A DNA stretch of 10,715 bases, taken from Eubacterium sp. Its GTDB lineage: Bacteria; Bacillota; Clostridia; Lachnospirales; Lachnospiraceae. A model generated the notes under the pieces. That model was not told the DNA's origin. It ran no database searches and saw only the letters and a program-made list of their open reading frames with translations. Within the stretch, counting starts at the first letter, position 1, and each line of letters starts with the position of its first letter. The stretch covers positions 1 to 10,715 of the forward strand of contig JAJGAH010000042.1 of assembly GCA_020844525.1 (NCBI GenBank), written 5' to 3'. The translations under genes were made by a program, and so were the position numbers. Of the stretch, positions 1 through 5,689 are shown piece by piece.

Positions 1-118
1 CGATGTGCTCGCCGATCAGATTCACACGGCCCGGCGCGAAAAATACGCGCTCGCCGGATCCCCCGAATTTTTCCTCAAATATGATCTTCAGTTCTTCAAT
101 TACTTTTTCGTCTGACAT
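1..118 (-). CDS. galK: Galactokinase, N-terminal fragment (runs off left edge)
   Basis: Galactokinase phosphorylates galactose to galactose-1-phosphate with ATP in the cytoplasm, the first committed step of the Leloir pathway. Only the first 39 residues are in the window. They contain FFAPGRVNLIGEH at about residues 26-38, the N-terminal galactokinase signature of the GHMP kinase superfamily, which binds galactose. The ATG at 118-116 is chosen because a purine-rich GGGGGTG ribosome site lies just upstream and the family usually starts 20-30 residues before this motif. The gene diverges from the AraC-type regulator, which is therefore its likely regulator. Another GHMP kinase cannot be fully excluded from so short a piece, but the NLIGEH sequence favours galactokinase strongly. 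Confidence 0.87.
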   Translation of the reverse strand, partial: MSDEKVIEELKIIFEEKFGGSGERVFFAPGRVNLIGEHI

Positions 119-191
119 ACAACACCCCCATGCTTATTGTTCGTGTCTCTGTATTGCTTATGCCTCTGTATCATTGCTTCTGCTGCTGTAA

Positions 192-276
192 TGCTTCTGT
201 ATTCGTATTACTTTTGTATTCGTATTGCTTCTGTATTCGTATAGTTTCTTTATTCGTATTGCTTTTCTCTTTGTAG
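192..276. repeat. 17-bp tandem repeat in the galK-araC intergenic region
   Basis: Four head-to-tail 17-bp units occupy 192-208, 209-225, 226-242 and 243-259, with consensus TGCTTCTGTATTCGTAT on the plus strand. A fifth, degenerate unit sits at 260-276 and looser related words run back to about 130. The array lies in the probable 5' untranslated leader of galK on the minus strand. The 17-bp period is not a multiple of three, and no convincing gene uses the array, so it is unlikely to be coding. It could be an array of regulator half-sites or a replication-slippage repeat. Confidence 0.85.
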
Positions 277-280
277 TTAT

Positions 281-312
281 TATTGTGCATCAAAGGGCGC
301 GTTTGCACAATA
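281..312. promoter_or_regulatory. Inverted-repeat operator candidate with divergent promoter elements
   Basis: TATTGTGCA (281-289) and TGCACAATA (304-312) form a perfect 9-bp inverted repeat with a 14-bp spacer and a centre-to-centre distance of 23 bp, about two helical turns. On the plus strand the right arm overlaps TTGCAC (303-308), a candidate -35 for the AraC gene, followed after 15 bp by an extended -10 (TGTTATGAA, 321-329). On the minus strand TTGTGC (310-305), a 17-bp spacer and CACAAT (287-282) form a weak candidate galK promoter. Protein binding here could therefore affect both genes. The repeat is directly visible; the promoter assignments are inference. Confidence 0.5.
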
Positions 313-378
313 GCTTTTCGTGTTATGAATATGTAATTTTGTTGCAGGTTGTGATATAGGGCATTATACTGAGGCTGA

Positions 379-1287
379 ATGCAGATTTCGTGGAGAGGGA
401 TATTGAACAGCATGCAAAATAAATTTTCAGCTGAACATACGTTGGGATATGATCTTCCGGGGGAATTTAAGGAGAGCAACAAGGTTGCGGAAAAGCAGAA
501 TATGATCTCCCTATCGGTCTATAATGTGGGGCGACAGAGATGCACGCCGGGTTATAAGTGGGGGCCGGGTATCCGTGATCATTTTCTGATGCATTATATC
601 AGCTCCGGGTCCGGAACCTATACCACGGCGGGGCGTACCTGGCGGCTGCACACCGGGGATATGTTCCTGGCTATGCCGGACACACAGATTCTGTACCAGG
701 CGGATACAGAAGATCCCTGGACATATGAATGGGTCGGCTTTGCCGGGACAGACGCGGCGACTTTGATCGGGCGGACAGATTTCTCCGCCAGCCATCTGGT
801 GCTGCGCCAGCTCTCCTACGGTGATGAGGTTCGCAGACACATCAGCCTGATCTATGACGCCTTCGGCAATACATTCTGCGATACTGTAAATATGACCGGT
901 GAGCTCTACCTGCTGCTTGGTCTTCTGATTGAGAATGCTTCCCGCGCTGTGCCTCAGTCAGCGGCAAAAGAGGACAATGTGTCACGTGCGATTGACTATA
1001 TTTCTTCCCGCTATTCTTATTCTCTGACTATCAGCGATATTGCTTCTTATGTCGGTGTCAGCCGCAGTACCCTGTTCCGGGAATTCCGGGAGGAGCTGCA
1101 CATCTCTCCAAAGGAGTATCTGGACCGGTACCGGATCCAGCGTGCCTCTCTGCTTCTGAAGGATACAGATCTGACGGTTGCCTCTGTCGCTGCATCAGTG
1201 GGCTACGACAACGGCTTGTACTTCTCAAAGGCCTTCCGGCGCATGACCGGGAAAACGCCGTCAGAATTCAGGTCACACGGAGCATAG
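379..1287 (+). CDS. AraC-family transcriptional regulator
   Basis: This is a DNA-binding regulator of the AraC/XylS family, 302 residues, the usual length. The N-terminal half is a cupin-like ligand domain (about residues 55-125) with the sugar-regulator pattern YEWVGFAG at 116-123. The C-terminal half is a double helix-turn-helix: the first near 217-238 (TISDIASYVGVSRSTLFREF), the second near 265-290, ending in the family-typical MTGKTPSEFR. It diverges from galK, so galactose or an alpha-galactoside is the likely inducer, although no ligand can be read from the sequence. The start at 379 has GAGG four bases upstream. An alternative ATG at 412 (291 residues) follows GGAGAGGG at long spacing and is equally possible. 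Confidence 0.9.
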   Translation: MQISWRGILNSMQNKFSAEHTLGYDLPGEFKESNKVAEKQNMISLSVYNVGRQRCTPGYKWGPGIRDHFLMHYISSGSGTYTTAGRTWRLHTGDMFLAMPDTQILYQADTEDPWTYEWVGFAGTDAATLIGRTDFSASHLVLRQLSYGDEVRRHISLIYDAFGNTFCDTVNMTGELYLLLGLLIENASRAVPQSAAKEDNVSRAIDYISSRYSYSLTISDIASYVGVSRSTLFREFREELHISPKEYLDRYRIQRASLLLKDTDLTVASVAASVGYDNGLYFSKAFRRMTGKTPSEFRSHGA

Positions 1288-1289
1288 GC

Positions 1290-1345
1290 AAAAAAAGACA
1301 GGCAGAATGCACAGTCCTGACACTGGGGCTGCAAATCCTGCCTGT
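1290..1345 (-). terminator. Intrinsic terminator of the csoR-copA operon
   Basis: On the minus strand ACAGGCAG (1345-1338) pairs perfectly with CTGCCTGT (1305-1298). The 32-nt loop can itself pair partly (CAGT with ACTG). The stem is followed by C and seven T residues (1296-1290). It lies about 140 bp beyond the copA stop. On the plus strand the stem has no adjacent T-run, so it serves the AraC gene less convincingly. Confidence 0.75.
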
Positions 1346-1462
1346 ACGCGTGGTGGTATTACTTTTTATATGAAGCATTCACACGAAGATGATGCGTTCA
1401 TATCGGAAATAATATATATTACATTTCAGGCACACAGTTCACTGTATCCGGTAATACATTGA

Positions 1463-1485
1463 ATTTCAGATACAGATTCTGAAAT
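1463..1485 (-). other. Small hairpin immediately after the copA stop codon
   Basis: ATTTCAGA (1463-1470) and TCTGAAAT (1478-1485) are a perfect 8-bp inverted repeat with a 7-nt loop, beginning one base past the copA stop codon. No T-run follows, so it is unlikely to terminate alone. It could stabilise the 3' end of the mRNA after trimming. The palindrome is seen; the role is inferred. Confidence 0.5.
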
Positions 1486-1486
1486 C

Positions 1487-4222
1487 TCAGGCGATGCCTG
1501 CGAATTCATATCCAGCGTCTTCTACCGCCTTCTTGATGGCATCCTGAGGTACTTCCTTGCTGACCTTCAGTACAGCCTGCTTGTCTGTGTGAGAAGCCTC
1601 TGCGCTCTCTACGCCATCCAGGGCTTCCAGAGCCTTCTTTACATGCATCTCACAGTGGTTGCACATCATTCCATTAATCTTAACTGTTTCTGTCATTGCA
1701 TTTTCCTCCTGATTTTCATTTGTATTGTTATCTGCTGCGGCATTGTATGCCACTGTAGTGTTGCCTGCTAAATTAGTACCTGTTGCATTGTTGTCTGATG
1801 CACCGTTGGCCGCTTCATGATTGTCTGCTGCACTGTTCTGTGCACCGACCGGGCAGGCGGTCTGTGCTCCGTTGACCGCATTGACGGCAATGGTAAGTTT
1901 TTCTGCATTTGTATCCGCAAGAGCTTTGTGACGCATCGGCTTGTCATGGGATGCGTTGTGCACCTTGAACAGATTCAGCCGGAGTGCGTTCATGCATACC
2001 GTGAAGCTCGAAAGAGACATCGCGGCGGCGCCCCACATCGGGTTCATCCGGATGCCCGGATAGAGACCGGCAGCCATCGGGATGAGCAGTGCGTTATAGG
2101 CAAAGGCCCAGAACAGGTTCTCGTGAATGTTGCGGAGTGTTGCACGGCTCAGGCGCACGGCGGCAGATACATCCGTCAGCTTGGAATTCATGAGCACGAT
2201 GTCTGCGGAGTCGATGGCAACGTCTGTACCTGCTCCGATTGCAATGCCAGTATCTGCTCTGGTGAGCGCCGGTGCGTCGTTGATACCGTCGCCGACCATG
2301 GCTACCTTTCCGCGCTTCTGAAGTTCGCGGATCACAGCTTCCTTGCCATCCGGAAGGACACCGGCGATGACACGGTCTACACCTGCCTGGTCGCCGATCG
2401 CCTTTGCGGTCGCGGCATTGTCGCCGGTCAGCATCACGACCTCAATACCCATATTCCGGAGTTCCTTCACAGCCTGTGCGGAATCCGGCTTGATGACATC
2501 CGCTACGGCGATGATGCCCAGCAGCTTTCCCTCACGCTCGAAGTAAAGCGGTGTCTTTCCATGACTTGCAAGCTCGTCTGCCTTCTTCTGCAGGTCTGCC
2601 GAAATTTGTGTTCTGGATGCAATAAATGTACCGGAACCTCCGTAGAGTGCCTGCCCATCGATGCGTCCTGTCAGTCCGTTTCCGGTCAGTGCAGTGAAAT
2701 CAGTAACTGCGGCAGCTGTCAGGCCCTCGGCTTTGCCCTTTTCCACGATGGCTCTTGCAAGCGGATGCTCACTCTTCTGCTCCAGTGAATAGGCAAGACC
2801 AAGAAGCTCCTTCTCGCTGATGCCCTCTGCCGGGATCAGGTCAGTCACCTGCGGCTTTCCGGCTGTAATCGTACCGGTCTTGTCCAACGCAATAATCTGC
2901 ACCTTTCCGGCATTCTCCAGTGCCTCGGAGGTCTTGAACAGCACGCCGTTTCTGGCGCCCATTCCGTTGCCGACCATGATTGCCACCGGTGTGGCAAGAC
3001 CCAGGGCGCAGGGGCAGGAAATAACCAGAACGCTGATTGCCCGCTCCAGTGCATACGCAAGGCTTTCGCCCATCAGCAGCCAGATCACCATTACGGCCGC
3101 TACAATCAGAATGACAGCCGGTACAAAAATACCGGATACCTTGTCTGCGATCCTCGCAATGGGGGCTTTCGTTGACGCTGCGTCGCTGACCATCTGAATG
3201 ATCTGGGAGAAGGTCGTGTCCTCTCCGACTCTGGTCGCTCTCGCACGGATGAAACCGGACTGGTTGATCGTTGCTGCGCTGACGGAATCCTCGACGCCCT
3301 TGTCCACCGGAATGGATTCACCGGTAAGCGCTGATTCATCAACCGCAGTTGTACCTTCTATAATAACACCATCTACCGGGATCGATTCACCCGGTTTTAC
3401 AACAAAAATATCACCAAGCTGTACATCGTCGATGCCAACCTCAACCTGCTGTCCGCCTCTCTCGACGACGGCCGTCTTCGGCGCCATCTTCATCAGATTT
3501 TTCAGTGCATCGGTCGTGCGGCCCTTGGAAAGAGACTCCAGCGTTTTTCCAACAGTGATCAGCGCCGGAATCATGGCTGCCGATTCAAAATACAGCTCGT
3601 TGTGGTACAGCGGCATCAGGTCCATGTTGGAGGTACCCGTGGTCAGCAGGTACGTCATCCGGAACAGGATGTACAGCGACCAGCCGAAGGATACGCCGGA
3701 GCCAAGGGCCACCAGGGTATCCATGTTGGACGCGCCGTGAAACAGGGACTTGAATCCCGAGATAAAAAACGCCCGGTTGATGATCATCACGACGATGGCC
3801 AGCAGCATCTGCATGATGGCGAGGCCAATGTGGTTGTGTACGAGGAAGGGCGGAACCGGCCATCCCCACATGTTGTGCCCCATGGATATATACATGAGGA
3901 CAAGCAGGAATCCGACGGAGAGGACCAGCCGGCGCACCAGCTTCGGGGTCTCCCTGTCCTTGAGTGCGTCCTCCTCCGCGGCAAGCTTTGCGCTCGCGCT
4001 TTCCTTCTGACGGGCAGCCCCGGCGCCCTTCGGCTCCGCGCCATAGCCCGCATCTTCTACTGCCTTGATAATGTCAGCGGCTCCTGCTGTGCCATCTACG
4101 GCCATGGAATTGGTCAGAAGTGAAACCGATACGGATTTCACCCCCGGCACCTTCGCCACCGCCTTCTCTACATGGGCCTGGCAGGAAGCACACGTCATGC
4201 CTGTTACAATATATTGATCCAT
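1487..4222 (-). CDS. copA: Copper-exporting P1B-type ATPase with a C-terminal CopZ-like domain
   Basis: This membrane ATPase exports Cu(I) using ATP. In order: an N-terminal heavy-metal-associated domain with C11-A-S-C14; membrane segments from about 98; actuator loop TGES (300-303); the CPC ion motif at 403-405; phosphorylation site D447 in DKTGT; the P1B HP motif at 486-487; GDGIND at 644-649; and Cu(I)-type residues Y709-N710 and M735, S738-S739 in the last membrane helices. At 911 residues it exceeds typical CopA (about 740-830). The excess is an Asn/Ala/Thr-rich linker (about 755-842) joined to a second metal-binding domain with C854-N-H-C857 (843-911). It lies 24 bp downstream of csoR in one operon, under CsoR control. 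An internal ribosome site precedes Met843. Confidence 0.96.
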   Translation of the reverse strand: MDQYIVTGMTCASCQAHVEKAVAKVPGVKSVSVSLLTNSMAVDGTAGAADIIKAVEDAGYGAEPKGAGAARQKESASAKLAAEEDALKDRETPKLVRRLVLSVGFLLVLMYISMGHNMWGWPVPPFLVHNHIGLAIMQMLLAIVVMIINRAFFISGFKSLFHGASNMDTLVALGSGVSFGWSLYILFRMTYLLTTGTSNMDLMPLYHNELYFESAAMIPALITVGKTLESLSKGRTTDALKNLMKMAPKTAVVERGGQQVEVGIDDVQLGDIFVVKPGESIPVDGVIIEGTTAVDESALTGESIPVDKGVEDSVSAATINQSGFIRARATRVGEDTTFSQIIQMVSDAASTKAPIARIADKVSGIFVPAVILIVAAVMVIWLLMGESLAYALERAISVLVISCPCALGLATPVAIMVGNGMGARNGVLFKTSEALENAGKVQIIALDKTGTITAGKPQVTDLIPAEGISEKELLGLAYSLEQKSEHPLARAIVEKGKAEGLTAAAVTDFTALTGNGLTGRIDGQALYGGSGTFIASRTQISADLQKKADELASHGKTPLYFEREGKLLGIIAVADVIKPDSAQAVKELRNMGIEVVMLTGDNAATAKAIGDQAGVDRVIAGVLPDGKEAVIRELQKRGKVAMVGDGINDAPALTRADTGIAIGAGTDVAIDSADIVLMNSKLTDVSAAVRLSRATLRNIHENLFWAFAYNALLIPMAAGLYPGIRMNPMWGAAAMSLSSFTVCMNALRLNLFKVHNASHDKPMRHKALADTNAEKLTIAVNAVNGAQTACPVGAQNSAADNHEAANGASDNNATGTNLAGNTTVAYNAAADNNTNENQEENAMTETVKINGMMCNHCEMHVKKALEALDGVESAEASHTDKQAVLKVSKEVPQDAIKKAVEDAGYEFAGIA
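1694..1710 (-). promoter_or_regulatory. Internal ribosome site and in-frame ATG inside copA (possible CopZ isoform)
   Basis: Within the copA reading frame a perfect AGGAGG (1710-1705) is followed after 8 bases by an in-frame ATG (1696-1694). Initiation here would give a free 69-residue protein (1696-1487) starting MTETVKINGMMCNHC. That is the size and layout of a stand-alone CopZ copper chaperone: MxCxxC near the N-terminus and a beta-alpha-beta-beta-alpha-beta fold length. The site encodes Gln-Glu-Glu-Asn-Ala in the fusion protein. The Shine-Dalgarno site and start are seen directly; their use is inference. They may instead be a relic of an ancestral separate copZ gene. Confidence 0.5.
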
Positions 4223-4246
4223 TGTGACTTTGACCTTCTTTCTCTG

Positions 4247-4696
4247 TCATTTCATCAGTTTCTGCAGCACCCTGCAGAGCTCATCGATGGTCTCATCGTT
4301 GCCCTTCCGGATGTCGTCTACGACGCAGCCGCGGATATGGCAGCCGAGCAGCACCTTGTTGAAGCTGTTCAGCGCACTGGTTGCGGCGGAAACCTGCACC
4401 AGAATGTCCGGACAGTAGGCGTTGTTCTCAACCATCTTCTCGATGCCGCGGATCTGTCCTTCCACCCGCTTCAGTCTGGTGAGAAGTGCCTTCTGCTCCT
4501 CCGGCGTACGCTGCTTATGCCTGCCGGATGCGCAGGCGCAGGTCTTCTCCTCGCCCTCCTGGATGGCTTCCTGAAGAGATTCGGATGTATCTGCATTGGT
4601 TTCTGTATTTGAATCTGCACTAGAATCTGCATTTGTTTCTGTATTCAGATCCGGACATTGCAGGTCCTTACATTCTGTATGATTGCCTCTGGCCAT
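4247..4696 (-). CDS. csoR: CsoR-family copper-sensing repressor with N-terminal extension
   Basis: CsoR is a tetrameric four-helix-bundle repressor that leaves DNA when it binds Cu(I). The core (about residues 64-149) shows the family pattern, including LKRVEGQIRGI at 75-85. The Cu(I) ligands C95, H120 and C124 are present in the C...HxxxC arrangement. The start at 4696 is preferred over longer frames because AGAGGTG lies about 7 bases upstream and the consensus promoter at 4745-4773 would not transcribe an upstream start. At 149 residues it is longer than the usual 85-105. The extra 60 residues hold C9 and C14, a repeated NTETNAD (18-24 and 30-36), then C-A-C at 53-55 and H60. It is the first gene of the csoR-copA operon and probably represses itself. 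Confidence 0.92.
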   Translation of the reverse strand: MARGNHTECKDLQCPDLNTETNADSSADSNTETNADTSESLQEAIQEGEEKTCACASGRHKQRTPEEQKALLTRLKRVEGQIRGIEKMVENNAYCPDILVQVSAATSALNSFNKVLLGCHIRGCVVDDIRKGNDETIDELCRVLQKLMK

Positions 4697-4712
4697 TTCA
4701 CTCACCTCTTTT

Positions 4713-4729
4713 ATACCCCTTACGGGTAT
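4713..4729. promoter_or_regulatory. CsoR-type operator in the csoR leader
   Basis: ATACCC (4713-4718) and GGGTAT (4724-4729) form an inverted repeat with a 5-bp centre, the TACCC-n5-GGGTA pattern known from Bacillus CsoR sites. It lies just downstream of the predicted transcription start and upstream of the csoR ribosome site, 37 bp centre-to-centre from the promoter operator. Confidence 0.75.
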
Positions 4730-4744
4730 CATGTTTATGGCTTG

Positions 4745-4773
4745 ATAATATACCCATGTGGGGTATATGTCAA
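4745..4773 (-). promoter_or_regulatory. Sigma-A promoter of csoR-copA with embedded CsoR operator
   Basis: On the minus strand TTGACA (4773-4768), a 17-bp spacer and TATTAT (4750-4745) form a near-consensus promoter. The spacer and hexamer edges contain ATATACCC-n5-GGGTATAT (4748-4768), an uninterrupted 8-bp-arm CsoR palindrome. Bound CsoR would cover the face between -35 and -10 and block RNA polymerase. Transcription should begin near 4738. Confidence 0.88.
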
Positions 4774-4791
4774 CCTCTTTTTCAATAAATC

Positions 4792-4820
4792 TTGTTATGT
4801 TCCCCACTTTGCGATACACT
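4792..4820 (+). promoter_or_regulatory. Candidate hicAB promoter
   Basis: TTGTTA (4792-4797), a 17-bp spacer and TACACT (4815-4820) match four of six consensus bases at each element and lie 46 bp before the hicA ATG. The assignment is moderate. HicAB modules are usually autoregulated, but no clear palindrome overlaps this site. Confidence 0.4.
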
Positions 4821-4866
4821 TATCTCAAGAAATTCAGACACAAAACTGTACAGAAAGACAGCAAAC

Positions 4867-5115
4867 ATGCCTACTATTGAAGATATATTTCTTGAAGTCC
4901 TTAGAGGAACCAAGGATAAAAATATAAAATTTAAAGATTTACAAAATCTTCTAAATTCGCTTGGATTCTCATATCGAGTACGTGGAGATCATTTCATCTA
5001 CTTCAAAAATGGGGTGAGTGAAATTATTAATATCCAACCCGATGGAAATAAAGCAAAACCATATCAAGTAAAACAGATCAGAAATTTGATATTAAAATAT
5101 AAATTAGAGGTTTGA
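4867..5115 (+). CDS. hicA: HicA-family toxin (mRNA interferase)
   Basis: HicA toxins have a double-stranded-RNA-binding-like fold, cleave mRNA and stop translation until neutralised by HicB. The 82-residue protein has the family core KFKDLQNLLNSLGF followed by RVRGDHFIYF, with the expected catalytic histidine at H42 after G-D, and a C-terminal lysine-rich helix. The ATG at 4867 gives the usual family size; a longer frame from 4792 would run through the likely promoter. The stop lies two bases before the hicB ATG, so the pair is co-transcribed and probably translationally coupled. The gene is clearly more A+T-rich than copA or the rsgA cluster, which suggests acquisition by transfer. Confidence 0.9.
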   Translation: MPTIEDIFLEVLRGTKDKNIKFKDLQNLLNSLGFSYRVRGDHFIYFKNGVSEIINIQPDGNKAKPYQVKQIRNLILKYKLEV

Positions 5116-5117
5116 TT

Positions 5118-5327
5118 ATGCATAAATATGAACGAATTGTCTATTGGTCTCAAGATGACCAGAAATGGCTCGTTGATGTTCCGGAACTTCCCGGATGCAT
5201 GGCCGATGGAGACACGGCAGAAGAAGCTTTGCGAAATGTCGAAGCTATTATCAATGAATGGATTGATACCGCCAAGGCGCTAGGAAGAACCATTCCTGAA
5301 CCCAAAGGCAGATTATTGTTTGCGTGA
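5118..5327 (+). CDS. hicB: HicB-family antitoxin (short form)
   Basis: HicB binds and inhibits HicA. The 69-residue protein shows the HicB partial RNase H-like fold pattern: YERIVYWSQDD, then WLVDVPELPGCMADGDTAEEAL, a helix NVEAIINEWIDTAKALG and the terminal IPEP segment. The ATG at 5118 is chosen because GAGG lies 7 bases upstream; a TTG at 5112 is less likely. Many HicB proteins carry an extra C-terminal helix-turn-helix or ribbon-helix-helix DNA-binding domain. This one stops right after the core, so it has no visible DNA-binding domain. Autorepression, if present, must work differently or be absent. Confidence 0.9.
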   Translation: MHKYERIVYWSQDDQKWLVDVPELPGCMADGDTAEEALRNVEAIINEWIDTAKALGRTIPEPKGRLLFA

Positions 5328-5365
5328 TCCATGTGTGACCTGGACCTGGTAATGACCATATCTTT

Positions 5366-5391
5366 AACCGCCCCCAATTACGGGGGCAGTT
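5366..5391. terminator. Hairpin between convergent hicB and vapB-like genes
   Basis: GCCCCC (5370-5375) and GGGGGC (5382-5387) form a perfect stem with loop AATTAC. With one C-A mismatch the stem extends outward by AAC/GTT to about ten positions. Only three T residues follow on the plus strand and there is no T-run on the minus strand. It is therefore a weak, possibly bidirectional terminator between two converging genes. Confidence 0.5.
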
Positions 5392-5404
5392 TATGGAAAA
5401 TACA

Positions 5405-5650
5405 TTAAAACCCGATCTTCCTCATTCGTGTTTGATTATCAGACTCCTCCGGACGTCCCTCTGACATAAAGTCATCCGTCATCATCGAAATCCCTCTATG
5501 ATAGGAGTCTTTCAACTTATTTATGGGGGTAATTATCATTGAATCCCCAACTTTATTGATACAAATATCTGCATTCTCTTCAAAGCGATATTCTCTCGGA
5601 ATTCTAATCAGCTGACCTTTTCCATCCCTGCATATTTTTGTAAGAGCCAT
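5405..5650 (-). CDS. VapB/AbrB-type antitoxin, no toxin partner visible
   Basis: This 81-residue protein has an N-terminal swapped-hairpin SpoVT/AbrB-type DNA-binding domain: ALTKICRDGKGQLIRIPREYRF, then an INKVGDSMIITP strand pair, as in VapB antitoxins. The C-terminal half (about 45-81) is charged, as expected for a toxin-binding tail, and ends in R-M-R-K-I-G-F. The ATG at 5650 has a perfect AGGAGG 8 bases upstream, which decides against the longer frame from 5683. A VapC PIN-domain toxin would normally follow, but the next sequence downstream is the 3' end of hicB on the other strand. It is either an orphan or works with a partner elsewhere. It lies 39 bp after the SGNH hydrolase gene on the same strand and may be co-transcribed with it. 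Confidence 0.78.
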   Translation of the reverse strand: MALTKICRDGKGQLIRIPREYRFEENADICINKVGDSMIITPINKLKDSYHRGISMMTDDFMSEGRPEESDNQTRMRKIGF

Positions 5651-5689
5651 AATATATACCTCCTGATGTAACAGAAATACCATAATTTA

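Noticed and set aside
171..482. A 103-codon minus-strand ORF crossing the 17-bp repeat array and the start of the AraC gene
   Set aside because: Its residues are biased by the repeats, the repeat period of 17 is not a multiple of three, and it overlaps the better-supported AraC coding region.
1817..2788. Long plus-strand ORF of 323 codons opposite copA
   Set aside because: It lies wholly antisense to the conserved ATPase domain; the Cys/His-rich translation is a shadow of copA codons.
4697..4819. N-terminal extension of csoR to a start at 4819
   Set aside because: It would begin upstream of the consensus promoter and be encoded by both operators; the ATG at 4696 has a proper ribosome site.
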